Part shown: one piece after another, positions 1 to 5,618 of the stretch
Position numbering within the stretch: position 1 is the stretch's first letter
How the letters are laid out: the number at the start of each line of letters is the position of its first letter
DNA from: CAYLLT01 sp964384465
GTDB taxonomy: Bacteria > Planctomycetota > Phycisphaerae > UBA1845 > PWPN01
DNA length: 12,032 nt
NCBI GenBank assembly: GCA_964384465.1
Contig: CAYLLT010000151.1
Coordinates: 1 to 12,032 of the forward strand
Direction of reading: 5' to 3'
Notes under the pieces: model-generated
What the model was told of the DNA's origin: nothing
What the model saw: only the letters and a program-made list of their open reading frames with translations
Database searches by the model: none
Position numbers and translations under genes: made by a program

Positions 1-1
1 G

Positions 2-178
2 TCGTGCTGGGACGCCGATTACGACGGCGACGGCGACGTGGACCTGGACGACTTCGGCGTCTTCCAGCGGTGCTATAGCGGCGCGCAGACGCCCCCGGCC
101 GGCTGCGGCAACCCGTGGCTGCTGTCGCCGGTCATCGCATCCGCTTCGTTCAACGCCTGCCCAACCAGTACTCCGTAA
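2..178 (+). CDS. C-terminal end of a secreted protein with a dockerin-like acidic repeat (partial)
   Basis: Only the last 58 residues are visible; the gene begins outside the window. The readable part is one acidic EF-hand-like loop (DADYDGDGDVDLDDF, residues 4-18) followed by GVFQRC, then a Cys/Pro-rich stretch. Such Asp-rich tails ending in DFGxFQxC are common at the C-termini of large secreted planctomycete proteins and resemble half a type I dockerin; calcium binding is inferred. After about residue 39 the reading frame runs into the antisense of a TIR gene and stops at 176-178, so the last roughly 20 residues are probably not native and the original stop seems to have been lost in the rearrangement. 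What the rest of the protein does cannot be seen. Confidence 0.55.
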   Translation, partial: SCWDADYDGDGDVDLDDFGVFQRCYSGAQTPPAGCGNPWLLSPVIASASFNACPTSTP

Positions 179-297
179 TTGTCGCCGGGCAAAATCTGCT
201 GGTCCGTCCACACTTCGAAACCGGCTTTTTTGATTGCTGCGGCCAGTCTTTCGGCCAATGGTCGGTCCTGTGATGCATGACTGATAAACACTTTCAT
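133..297 (-). pseudogene. TIR-domain protein, 3'-truncated remnant
   Basis: The first 55 residues are a recognisable TIR N-terminus: MKVFISHASQD (strand A and box 1), a first helix, then GFEVWTDQQILPGDNY and the start of the next helix ending in NEADAM. The following strand and the helix that carries the catalytic glutamate in NAD-cleaving TIRs are absent. Beyond about 133 the frame reads antisense through the dockerin-type gene to a stop at 73-75, adding unrelated Pro/Gly-rich residues. The start is the ATG at 297, directly before the conserved strand; longer in-frame starts lie upstream at the putative promoter. It lies on the same strand as, and downstream of, the phosphodiesterase gene. 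I infer a dead fragment left by a rearrangement or an assembly join. It is distinct from the two intact TIR genes at 7585-8659. Confidence 0.6.
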
Positions 298-303
298 AGC
301 AAG

Positions 304-333
304 ATTATACATCATCGAGTTGCGAGATCACAA
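304..333 (-). promoter_or_regulatory. Putative promoter of the TIR remnant
   Basis: On the minus strand a perfect -10 box TATAAT (304-309) is preceded by TTGTGA (328-333, four of six matches to TTGACA) with an 18-base spacer. Only six bases separate the -10 box from the ATG at 297, so a transcript starting at the usual distance would be leaderless. This is a sequence match only. Confidence 0.3.
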
Positions 334-352
334 TGGGTTACGCCGATCGGGC

Positions 353-1687
353 TCAGTTGATCTGGAAAACGCGGCAGAGCATGGAATAAACATCGCGATC
401 GCGCGGCGCACCCGGCAGGCCGTCGAGCAGTTCCGGATGGCTGGTCAACAGGAGCGCCTGCTGCTCCGGCTCGTGGGCGGGAGCACCGTGGCTGCCCTTG
501 ACCAGAGAGGCATCGAGAGGGATTTGCCGCTCGGGCATATTGATGAACAGCTCCACGGGGTCGTATCCCGGCTTGGCGTGGATATCGACGGTGTGGGCGA
601 ACGGCGGCGCGGCGGCATCGTCCAACCACCAGTAGTAAGCGAACCATTTGTCCGGCCGGCTGATGAGGATGACCGGCGCCGAACGCGGATGGTCCATGCC
701 GATGGCTGCCCGCTCCCGGCCTACGATAATGTCCGGGATTTCGTCGAAGCCGGCGAACAGCTCCGCCACCTGCTCCGGGTCGCCGCGATTGACGAACACG
801 TGCGCGAACTGGTGATCGACCATCGCGAACGCGTCACTGCCCGCGAGGTCCAGATACTCGTGCCCATTCTCCTCGCGCACCTTGAGCAGCCCGGCCTCAC
901 GCAGCACGTGATTGGGATGGATTGCACCGCTGACCTCGGTCAGCGCGTACTCGCCGGCGAGCAGCCAGGCCGTATCTTTCGCCGACGGCAACCGGCTGTA
1001 TCCTTCCATGAAATCGGCCAACGCGGCATCCAGCTCGGCCAACGCTTCGGCGGCCTCACGGGAATTCGGGCCGAACTTCTGCGCGGCATAATCCAGATGC
1101 GGGATGTAGATAAATTGAAAATTGGGCGCGTGCTTCTCCGCCAGCCACAGCGCGGCCTCCAGAATCCAGCGTGTCGATTGAATGTTGGCCAGCGGCCCCC
1201 AGTAGTGCTGGAGCGGAAAATGCCCGAGCGGCGTCAGCAGTTCCTCGTAAAGCCCGTTCGGTTTCGAATAGCACCACAACTTCGTGCTGCCGTCGGCTTC
1301 GTGAATCGGCTCCGGCGTGATGATGAAGGTCGCGTCGGCGTCCTTGATGTTCTGGGCATGCCAGGCGGCAGAAGTCATGCCGGGCCGCTCTTGGGCAAGC
1401 CGCGTGAAGAAGGTCGGCCGCTCGATGACCTGGTGCCGACCGACCCAGAATTCCACCTGCCGCCGGTCGGGATGGTAGAAACCATTCGCAATCACGCCAT
1501 GCTCGGCCGGCGAGCACCCGGTCAACATGGATGCCTGCACCGGCGAAGTGACGCAGGGAAATGTCGGCGTGAGATGACATGATGCCCCATTATGGGCGAT
1601 GTGGTTCAAGGTCGGTGTGACGTGGGGGTCATGCACATCGCCCGGTCGCAGACCGGGTATCGACAGAAACATCAAATGGTCAATCAT
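353..1687 (-). CDS. EboF-like type I phosphodiesterase/nucleotide pyrophosphatase family protein
   Basis: A 444-residue member of the alkaline phosphatase superfamily. The nucleophile block is TSPVQASMLTG, with Thr47 aligned to the catalytic Thr of nucleotide pyrophosphatases (T-x-P-x3-S/T-x2-TG). Further hallmarks are IPHLDYAAQKFGP (Asp199) and a C-terminal GSHG. Several ligands of the usual two-zinc site are changed: the first Asp strand reads SIPGLRP, the His four residues after Asp199 is Gln203, and the usual Asp-His pair is Glu246-Tyr247. I recall the same pattern (LDYxxQ, EYG) in EboF of the ebo clusters, which are linked to export or modification of specialised metabolites; no other ebo gene is visible here. 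The start is ATG 1687, with an in-frame TTG at 1699 as alternative; neither has a clear Shine-Dalgarno. It starts 24 bases after the upstream lipoprotein gene, suggesting one operon. No signal peptide is seen. Confidence 0.75.
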   Translation of the reverse strand: MIDHLMFLSIPGLRPGDVHDPHVTPTLNHIAHNGASCHLTPTFPCVTSPVQASMLTGCSPAEHGVIANGFYHPDRRQVEFWVGRHQVIERPTFFTRLAQERPGMTSAAWHAQNIKDADATFIITPEPIHEADGSTKLWCYSKPNGLYEELLTPLGHFPLQHYWGPLANIQSTRWILEAALWLAEKHAPNFQFIYIPHLDYAAQKFGPNSREAAEALAELDAALADFMEGYSRLPSAKDTAWLLAGEYALTEVSGAIHPNHVLREAGLLKVREENGHEYLDLAGSDAFAMVDHQFAHVFVNRGDPEQVAELFAGFDEIPDIIVGRERAAIGMDHPRSAPVILISRPDKWFAYYWWLDDAAAPPFAHTVDIHAKPGYDPVELFINMPERQIPLDASLVKGSHGAPAHEPEQQALLLTSHPELLDGLPGAPRDRDVYSMLCRVFQIN

Positions 1688-1711
1688 AGGTAAACTCAAT
1701 GGATATAACGT

Positions 1712-2938
1712 TCAAATCGGGTTGCGGGTCTGCATGGCCAGCAGTGCCGGCCGGACGGCGGCCAGTCGCCGCTGGCTGCGCTCCGACGACGAGAACAGCG
1801 AACGCGAAGAGAACATGCTGAAGCCGTAGCCCCATTGCTGCGCGAGCCGCAATTGTTCGATCGTGGTGGCATCATCTTCGTGGTAGGCGATGCCGATGCC
1901 GGGCGCGACCGGCCGGCCGGGTGCGGTCTGCATCCACGCGGTCTCCCGTTGCTTGAACACCGACGTATTCTTGTTGTAGTTCATGACGAAAACGAGGTCC
2001 ACGAGGTTCGACCGCAGCCAGGTCGGCCCATCCTGGAAATGGTTCTTGCGCCACAGGACGTACTCAGACCCGCAGGACGCTGTCAGCCGCACGCCCGGCC
2101 GCACGCGCGTGATCATCGAGCGGATCTCGCGGATGACCTGAGTGACCTGTTGCGTTCGCCATTCCGACCAGCGGGCGCGGTCGTCCTGCGGTTTTTTTCC
2201 GCTCGCCTGACGGTAGAGCAGCAACGTCTTGGAATCGTACGGATAGTCGCTGTTCTTCGGCGATTCGTCGGTCGGGAAGCGGATGTAATCGAGATGCAAA
2301 CCGTCCACGGGATAACGGCGGACAATCTCCTCAAATACTTTGACGAGATAGGCGCGAACTTCCGGCAGGCACGGGTTGACGCTCACGTACCAGGGCTCTC
2401 TTGGGTGGTCCGCCTTGTAGAGCGGCTGTCGTTTCCCGTTCTGGTCGTACCAAAACCACTCCGGATGGGCGTTGTAGAGTTGGTGCGGGTCCGAAGGTGG
2501 AGTGAGGCCTTGCCACGCCGGCATCACGTTGACCCATGCCTGTAGCGCCAGCCCGCGGCGGTGGGCCTCATTGCAGGCCACTTCAAGCGGATCGAAGCCG
2601 GGGTCGCCGCCGTATTCGTATGCGAACGGCTCGACCGAGGAGCGGTAATAGGCCGTACCGTTGCCGCGGACCTGAAACAGCACCGTGTTCAGGCCGGCCT
2701 GCTTGCAATTTTCCATGAGCGCGGCGATTTCCGCCGGCGAAGAGTACTTCTCGCGCACCACCCAAACCGCCCGCGGCGGCCAGACGGTACGCGGATCGGG
2801 CGCCGGCGGCGGTCTCTCGGTCTTGATGATGCTCAGCGATTGCAGCTTCGCCGTCTGTTCCGGCGTACAGCCGGTCACCAGCCATGATGACGCGCATCCA
2901 ATCATCGCGATGACTGGTCCATTGAGTTTTCGATTCAC
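1712..2938 (-). CDS. Lipoprotein of the glycoside-hydrolase-like GHL10 (DUF187/YngK) family
   Basis: A 408-residue protein. The start is GTG at 2938, preceded by AAAGGAG with a good spacing; the open frame continues upstream to 3406 but that part looks non-coding. Residues 1-23 form a lipoprotein signal with lipobox LVTG before Cys24, so it is probably membrane-anchored in the periplasm or outer membrane. From about residue 55 comes a TIM-barrel of the GHL10 type: RAVWVV, then AGLNTVLFQVRGNG (81-94), LALQAWVNVMP (130-140), the signature HLDYIRFP (215-222, Asp217 probably active-site) and later VFVMNYN. Family members such as YngK are secreted and thought to act on polysaccharides or peptidoglycan-type glycans; the substrate here is unknown. 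It is the first gene of an apparent two-gene unit with the phosphodiesterase. Confidence 0.85.
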   Translation of the reverse strand: MNRKLNGPVIAMIGCASSWLVTGCTPEQTAKLQSLSIIKTERPPPAPDPRTVWPPRAVWVVREKYSSPAEIAALMENCKQAGLNTVLFQVRGNGTAYYRSSVEPFAYEYGGDPGFDPLEVACNEAHRRGLALQAWVNVMPAWQGLTPPSDPHQLYNAHPEWFWYDQNGKRQPLYKADHPREPWYVSVNPCLPEVRAYLVKVFEEIVRRYPVDGLHLDYIRFPTDESPKNSDYPYDSKTLLLYRQASGKKPQDDRARWSEWRTQQVTQVIREIRSMITRVRPGVRLTASCGSEYVLWRKNHFQDGPTWLRSNLVDLVFVMNYNKNTSVFKQRETAWMQTAPGRPVAPGIGIAYHEDDATTIEQLRLAQQWGYGFSMFSSRSLFSSSERSQRRLAAVRPALLAMQTRNPI

Positions 2939-3054
2939 GCTGCGCTCCTTTTCCAGACCAAGCGGGGCCACATCATAACCCCCAATCTCCGGCGGTGGAA
3001 TCGGCGCCCGACGCTTGCCGCGCAGCGCAACCGGATCTTCAGTCGCGTAGTCGT

Positions 3055-3120
3055 GTAGGGTGGGTCTCGACCGCAACTTCGACAAATCAACCATTGCTGG
3101 TGGGTCAAGACCCACCCTAC
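3055..3120. repeat. Inverted repeat, intergenic hairpin element
   Basis: The arms 3055-3072 and 3103-3120 are complementary over 17 of 18 positions; the outer 13 bases (GTAGGGTGGGTCT against AGACCCACCCTAC) pair perfectly. The 30-base middle contains no gene. I recall very similar elements as a common dispersed family in planctomycete intergenic regions, probably a small non-autonomous mobile element. It is not followed by a T-run, so it is not a standard terminator. Confidence 0.6.
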
Positions 3121-3158
3121 GAGACTCGTTGACCGATAGGGCGCGGAAAACGGGACAG

Positions 3159-3420
3159 GTGTGCGCCGGCAAAGCCGGTGAGGTGTTGTGGATGCAAGAG
3201 CCATACGGTGAAGGCGTAGCGAGCCACACCGGCCCTGAGTCATGCGTGTCTATCCGTGAGGGCAGAGGCGAAGTCCGCCACTGCCGGGACAGGGGACGCC
3301 GGCGCAAGGCCGCGTCGGCGGAGCCGGGGCTGAGCCTGTTCCACGGGTAGGATATCGGCGTCCATCGGATACAATGGAGAGGGTGCCGCGGGCGGGCTGA
3401 AGACACCGGCCCGCCGGGTC
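3159..3420 (+). ncRNA. Possible truncated group II intron, 5' (domain I) part
   Basis: The segment begins with a GTGTGCG/GTGCG match to the group II 5' consensus GUGYG (3159-3165), followed by a GCCGGC-AAA-GCCGG hairpin. Then comes text I recall from domain I of bacterial group II introns: GGCGTAGCGAGCCACACC, CCGGCCCTGAGTCATGCG, GACAGGGGA, GTTCCACGGGTAG, and near 3381 GGAGAGGG followed by GAAGACACC. GGTGTTGTGG and CCACACC can pair as a long-range stem. No reverse transcriptase frame and no domain V hairpin follow, so this would be a dead 5' fragment. The identification rests on remembered patterns, not on a covariance-model search, and the right boundary is a guess. Confidence 0.4.
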
Positions 3421-3479
3421 GGCCCGAACGGAATCACGGATAGGGTCGCTTCTTTGGATCATCGCCGCCGCCGTGGTTC

Positions 3480-3836
3480 CTAACGCCGCTTGAACGGCAA
3501 AAACTGAACAACGTTTCGCCACTCTTCTGGCTCAGATGCTTTCGCGATCAACTCCAAATCCTCGACATATTGGCCGATCGTGCCGCCGAGTTGAGGGCCG
3601 AACAGCAGGCCGGCAAATTCGCGCCCTTGCCGCTGCCAGTCCTCCGCTCGCACGCGGAACCGTACGTCGTGCGTGAACAGAATTCGCCCCAAACCGGTGG
3701 CTCGTGCCAAAACCTGTTCATCCGGAAGCGCGTCATGCCCATCTTCTTGCGCGGTCAATACGTCAACGTCACGCCGCCGAAGCTGACGAGTGATCGGTCC
3801 CGGCACGTGCACGTCCATGTACAGCGTGACGCCCAT
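3480..3836 (-). CDS. DUF5615-type PIN-like protein, probable toxin
   Basis: A 118-residue protein with the acidic pattern of the small PIN-like (DUF5615/Mut7-C-like) family: YMDVHVP near the N-terminus (Asp8), ALPDEQVLARA (Asp39/Glu40) and ILFTHDVRF (Asp57). These acidic residues would bind metal in an RNase active site. Length and layout are normal for the family. It starts 12 bases after the DUF433 gene; an AGGA lies about ten bases before the ATG at the end of that gene. The DUF433-DUF5615 pairing is a common type II toxin-antitoxin-like arrangement, so RNase toxin activity is inferred from family and context. No frameshift or missing key residue is visible. Confidence 0.8.
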   Translation of the reverse strand: MGVTLYMDVHVPGPITRQLRRRDVDVLTAQEDGHDALPDEQVLARATGLGRILFTHDVRFRVRAEDWQRQGREFAGLLFGPQLGGTIGQYVEDLELIAKASEPEEWRNVVQFLPFKRR

Positions 3837-3848
3837 CGCAGCGCGTTC

Positions 3849-4160
3849 CTACAAAATACCCTGTGCCTGCATCCGCAGCTCAAAAGGCGTCGACGGGGTG
3901 CTGGCTTGTGCCGCGCGAACTTCTGCTAGTTCCGCCTGTAGCTCCGCGTCAATTTCCGCCTGATGATCGTAGTAGTACGTCATCGCAGCGTGAGTTTCGG
4001 CGAGCGTAAGATGAGGATAATGCCGGCACATCTCGTCGGGCGACCAGCCATGGGCCAGATAGTCCATGACGATTTGCACCACCCGAATGCGCGGCAGTCG
4101 CGATAAACGCGCTGGCTGTCCAGCTAGTTTCTCAATATGTTCATGGGCGACAGACGGCAT
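3849..4160 (-). CDS. DUF433 family protein, probable antitoxin
   Basis: A 103-residue protein. The central part matches DUF433: an IRVVQIVMDYLAHGWSPDEM segment (with RLPRIR before it), then YPHLTLAETHAAMTYYYDH. This is a short winged-helix-like DNA-binding fold that usually accompanies a DUF5615 toxin. The usual Gly-rich GTRIR is replaced by LPRIR. The start at ATG 4160 was chosen because GGAG lies seven bases upstream and the protein then begins as relatives do; upstream in-frame ATGs (4175 and further) would add residues outside the family. The C-terminal half is charged (EIDAELQAELAEVRAAQ), a likely helix that could hold the toxin. It is first in the two-gene unit and probably represses its own promoter through a palindrome over the -10 box. 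Confidence 0.8.
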   Translation of the reverse strand: MPSVAHEHIEKLAGQPARLSRLPRIRVVQIVMDYLAHGWSPDEMCRHYPHLTLAETHAAMTYYYDHQAEIDAELQAELAEVRAAQASTPSTPFELRMQAQGIL

Positions 4161-4186
4161 CTCATTGCTCCACATGGGCCTATGAC

Positions 4187-4214
4187 ATGATACCATCATC
4201 TGGAATGTTGACAA
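4187..4214 (-). promoter_or_regulatory. Promoter and candidate operator of the antitoxin-toxin pair
   Basis: On the minus strand TTGTCA (4209-4214) and TATCAT (4187-4192) each match the sigma-70 consensus at five of six positions, with a 16-base spacer. Transcription would start about 20 bases before ATG 4160, leaving a short leader that contains the GGAG. The palindrome ATGAT-GGT-ATCAT (4187-4199) overlaps the -10 box, a suitable place for autorepression by the DUF433 protein. The operator role is inference. Confidence 0.5.
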
Positions 4215-4310
4215 CCGGCCCATCCAAAGATTTTGAATGTCCTATCAGTCGGCTGCGTGAGCGACTACCAAACTGGAGGACTGTGAGGGACGGACCGTGA
4301 GGCCTCAAAA

Positions 4311-4339
4311 TTGACTTTGCCGTCGGCCTCCGGTCTGAT
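4311..4339 (+). promoter_or_regulatory. Possible promoter of the FG-GAP lipoprotein gene
   Basis: TTGACT (4311-4316) is followed after 17 bases by TCTGAT (4334-4339), a good -35 and a weak -10. It lies 32 bases before the start codon, leaving room for the strong AAGGAGG at 4358-4364. Confidence 0.3.
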
Positions 4340-4370
4340 ACGCGCTCGATCAGCGGTAAGGAGGATAGAC

Positions 4371-5498
4371 ATGAATGCAAAGGTTCGCCTGTCGTTGCTC
4401 TTCGTGCCGATTCTGGCGGGTTGCGCGCCACCTGGCGAGGTCGCGTTCAGGATGCACACGATCAATCAGGAGTCGCGTTTTGAAGGTGCGGGCGTGTTGG
4501 ACGTGAATCGCGACGGCAAACTCGATATTTTCTGCGGCGGATTCTGGTATGAAGCCCCGAACTGGACGAAGCATTTCGTCCGCGACATTGCCGCCGCCGA
4601 CGATTACTTTCTCGATTTCTCGGCATTGCCGGTGGACGTGGATGGCGACGGCTGGACGGACACGATTTGCTCCGCGTGGCACAACCACCAGCTTTCGTGG
4701 ATTCGCAATCCCGGCCCGGCCAGCCAGCCGTTCGAGGAAATCGTCATCGACAAACCCGGCAACATGGAGACGGCCATGCTGGCGGACATCAACGGCGACG
4801 GAAAGCCCGACGTGCTGCCCAACATCATGGGCAACGCCGCCTGGTACGAGTTGACGCACGATGCGTCGGCGCCGCGCGGCGTCAAATGGATCAAGCACGA
4901 TTTACCGAAAGAGCTGGCCGGCCACGGCATGGGCGCGGGGGACATCAATGGCGACGGCCGCTGCGATGTGGTCGGACGCGAGGGCTGGGCCGAGCAGATC
5001 CCGGACGGCAAGTGGACCATGCACTCGGAGTTCAAGCTGGGTCAGGCGAGCATCCCGATCGTCGTCTGGGATGTCGATGGCGACGGCGATCAGGACCTGG
5101 TCTGGGGCGTGGGCCACGATTACGGGCTCTATTGGCAGGAGCAGGAGACCAGCGCGACCGGCCAGCGGATCTGGACGCAGCACGAGATCGACAAGAGCTG
5201 GTCGCAGGCCCACGTCGTGCTGCTCGGCGACGTGGACGGCGACGGTCAAATGGAGATCGTCACGGGCAAGCGCTACCACGCGCACAAGACCGACCCCGGC
5301 GCGGAAGACCCCAAGTGCATGTACTACTACAAGTTCGACCGTGCCCATCGCCACTGGCGGCGGCACACCATCCATGATGGCGGCCCCGCCGGCACGGGCA
5401 CCATGACTGAGGTGGTGGATATCGACGGCGACGGCGACGTGGATATCGTCTGCCCCGGCAAAGGCGGGCTGTACCTGCTCGAAAACCTGCGGCAATAA
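4371..5498 (+). CDS. FG-GAP/VCBS-repeat lipoprotein, seven-bladed beta-propeller
   Basis: A 375-residue secreted protein. The start ATG 4371 has AAGGAGG six bases upstream; this is better supported than the in-frame ATG at 4311. Residues 1-17 form a lipoprotein signal with lipobox LLFVPILAG before Cys18. Seven Asp-rich FG-GAP loops follow: DVNRDGKLD, DVDGDGWTD, DINGDGKPD, DINGDGRCD, DVDGDGDQD, DVDGDGQME and DIDGDGDVD. The sixth has Glu instead of the last Asp. Seven calcium-binding loops fit a seven-bladed integrin-like propeller. Trp-rich inter-loop segments such as GGFWYEAP, AWHNHQLSWIRNP and GNAAWYEL recur, as in planctomycete and Verrucomicrobia FG-GAP proteins often found with secreted enzymes. 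The ligand is unknown. The gene ends directly at a hairpin. Confidence 0.8.
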   Translation: MNAKVRLSLLFVPILAGCAPPGEVAFRMHTINQESRFEGAGVLDVNRDGKLDIFCGGFWYEAPNWTKHFVRDIAAADDYFLDFSALPVDVDGDGWTDTICSAWHNHQLSWIRNPGPASQPFEEIVIDKPGNMETAMLADINGDGKPDVLPNIMGNAAWYELTHDASAPRGVKWIKHDLPKELAGHGMGAGDINGDGRCDVVGREGWAEQIPDGKWTMHSEFKLGQASIPIVVWDVDGDGDQDLVWGVGHDYGLYWQEQETSATGQRIWTQHEIDKSWSQAHVVLLGDVDGDGQMEIVTGKRYHAHKTDPGAEDPKCMYYYKFDRAHRHWRRHTIHDGGPAGTGTMTEVVDIDGDGDVDIVCPGKGGLYLLENLRQ

Positions 5499-5581
5499 AG
5501 TCGAAAGCCGACAGTCGAAAATCGAAAATCGAAAGTTGAAATCGGCGGTTTCGACTTTCGACTGTCGGCTTTCGACTTTTT
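5497..5581 (+). terminator. Heptamer-built hairpin with T-run, likely terminator
   Basis: From 5500 to 5576 the sequence divides exactly into eleven 7-base units: GTCGAAA, GCCGACA, GTCGAAA, ATCGAAA, ATCGAAA, GTTGAAA, TCGGCGG, TTTCGAC, TTTCGAC, TGTCGGC, TTTCGAC. The last units are reverse complements of the first, so 5497-5520 and 5556-5579 pair over 24 bases without mismatch, extending to 31 bases with one mismatch (5497-5527 with 5549-5579). Five T residues end it (5577-5581). The arm begins inside the stop codon of the FG-GAP gene, which fits intrinsic termination. The size and periodicity also suggest a dispersed repeat family. Confidence 0.6.
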
Positions 5582-5618
5582 CTTGGCGTCTTGGGTCTTG
5601 GCGGTTTAATATGAATGC

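Larger units (their letters stand above)
2939..3479. other. Gene-free stretch with a hairpin repeat and an intron-like remnant
   Basis: No convincing gene is seen on either strand. The open frames here have arginine- and proline-rich translations unrelated to known families. The interval holds the upstream region and ribosome binding site of the GHL10 gene (2939-2952), an inverted repeat (3055-3120) and a likely group II intron fragment (about 3159-3420). The last 50 to 60 bases before the toxin stop show nothing recognisable. Confidence 0.6.

Noticed and set aside
320..1582. Long plus-strand open frame (420 codons) opposite the phosphodiesterase
   Set aside because: Its translation is arginine-rich with no family motif, and it is antisense to a gene with a clear catalytic block. 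It is a high-GC shadow.
2939..3406. N-terminal extension of the GHL10 frame
   Set aside because: The extension crosses the hairpin repeat and the intron-like sequence, has no conserved residues, and would hide the lipoprotein signal that starts at the GTG with a strong Shine-Dalgarno.
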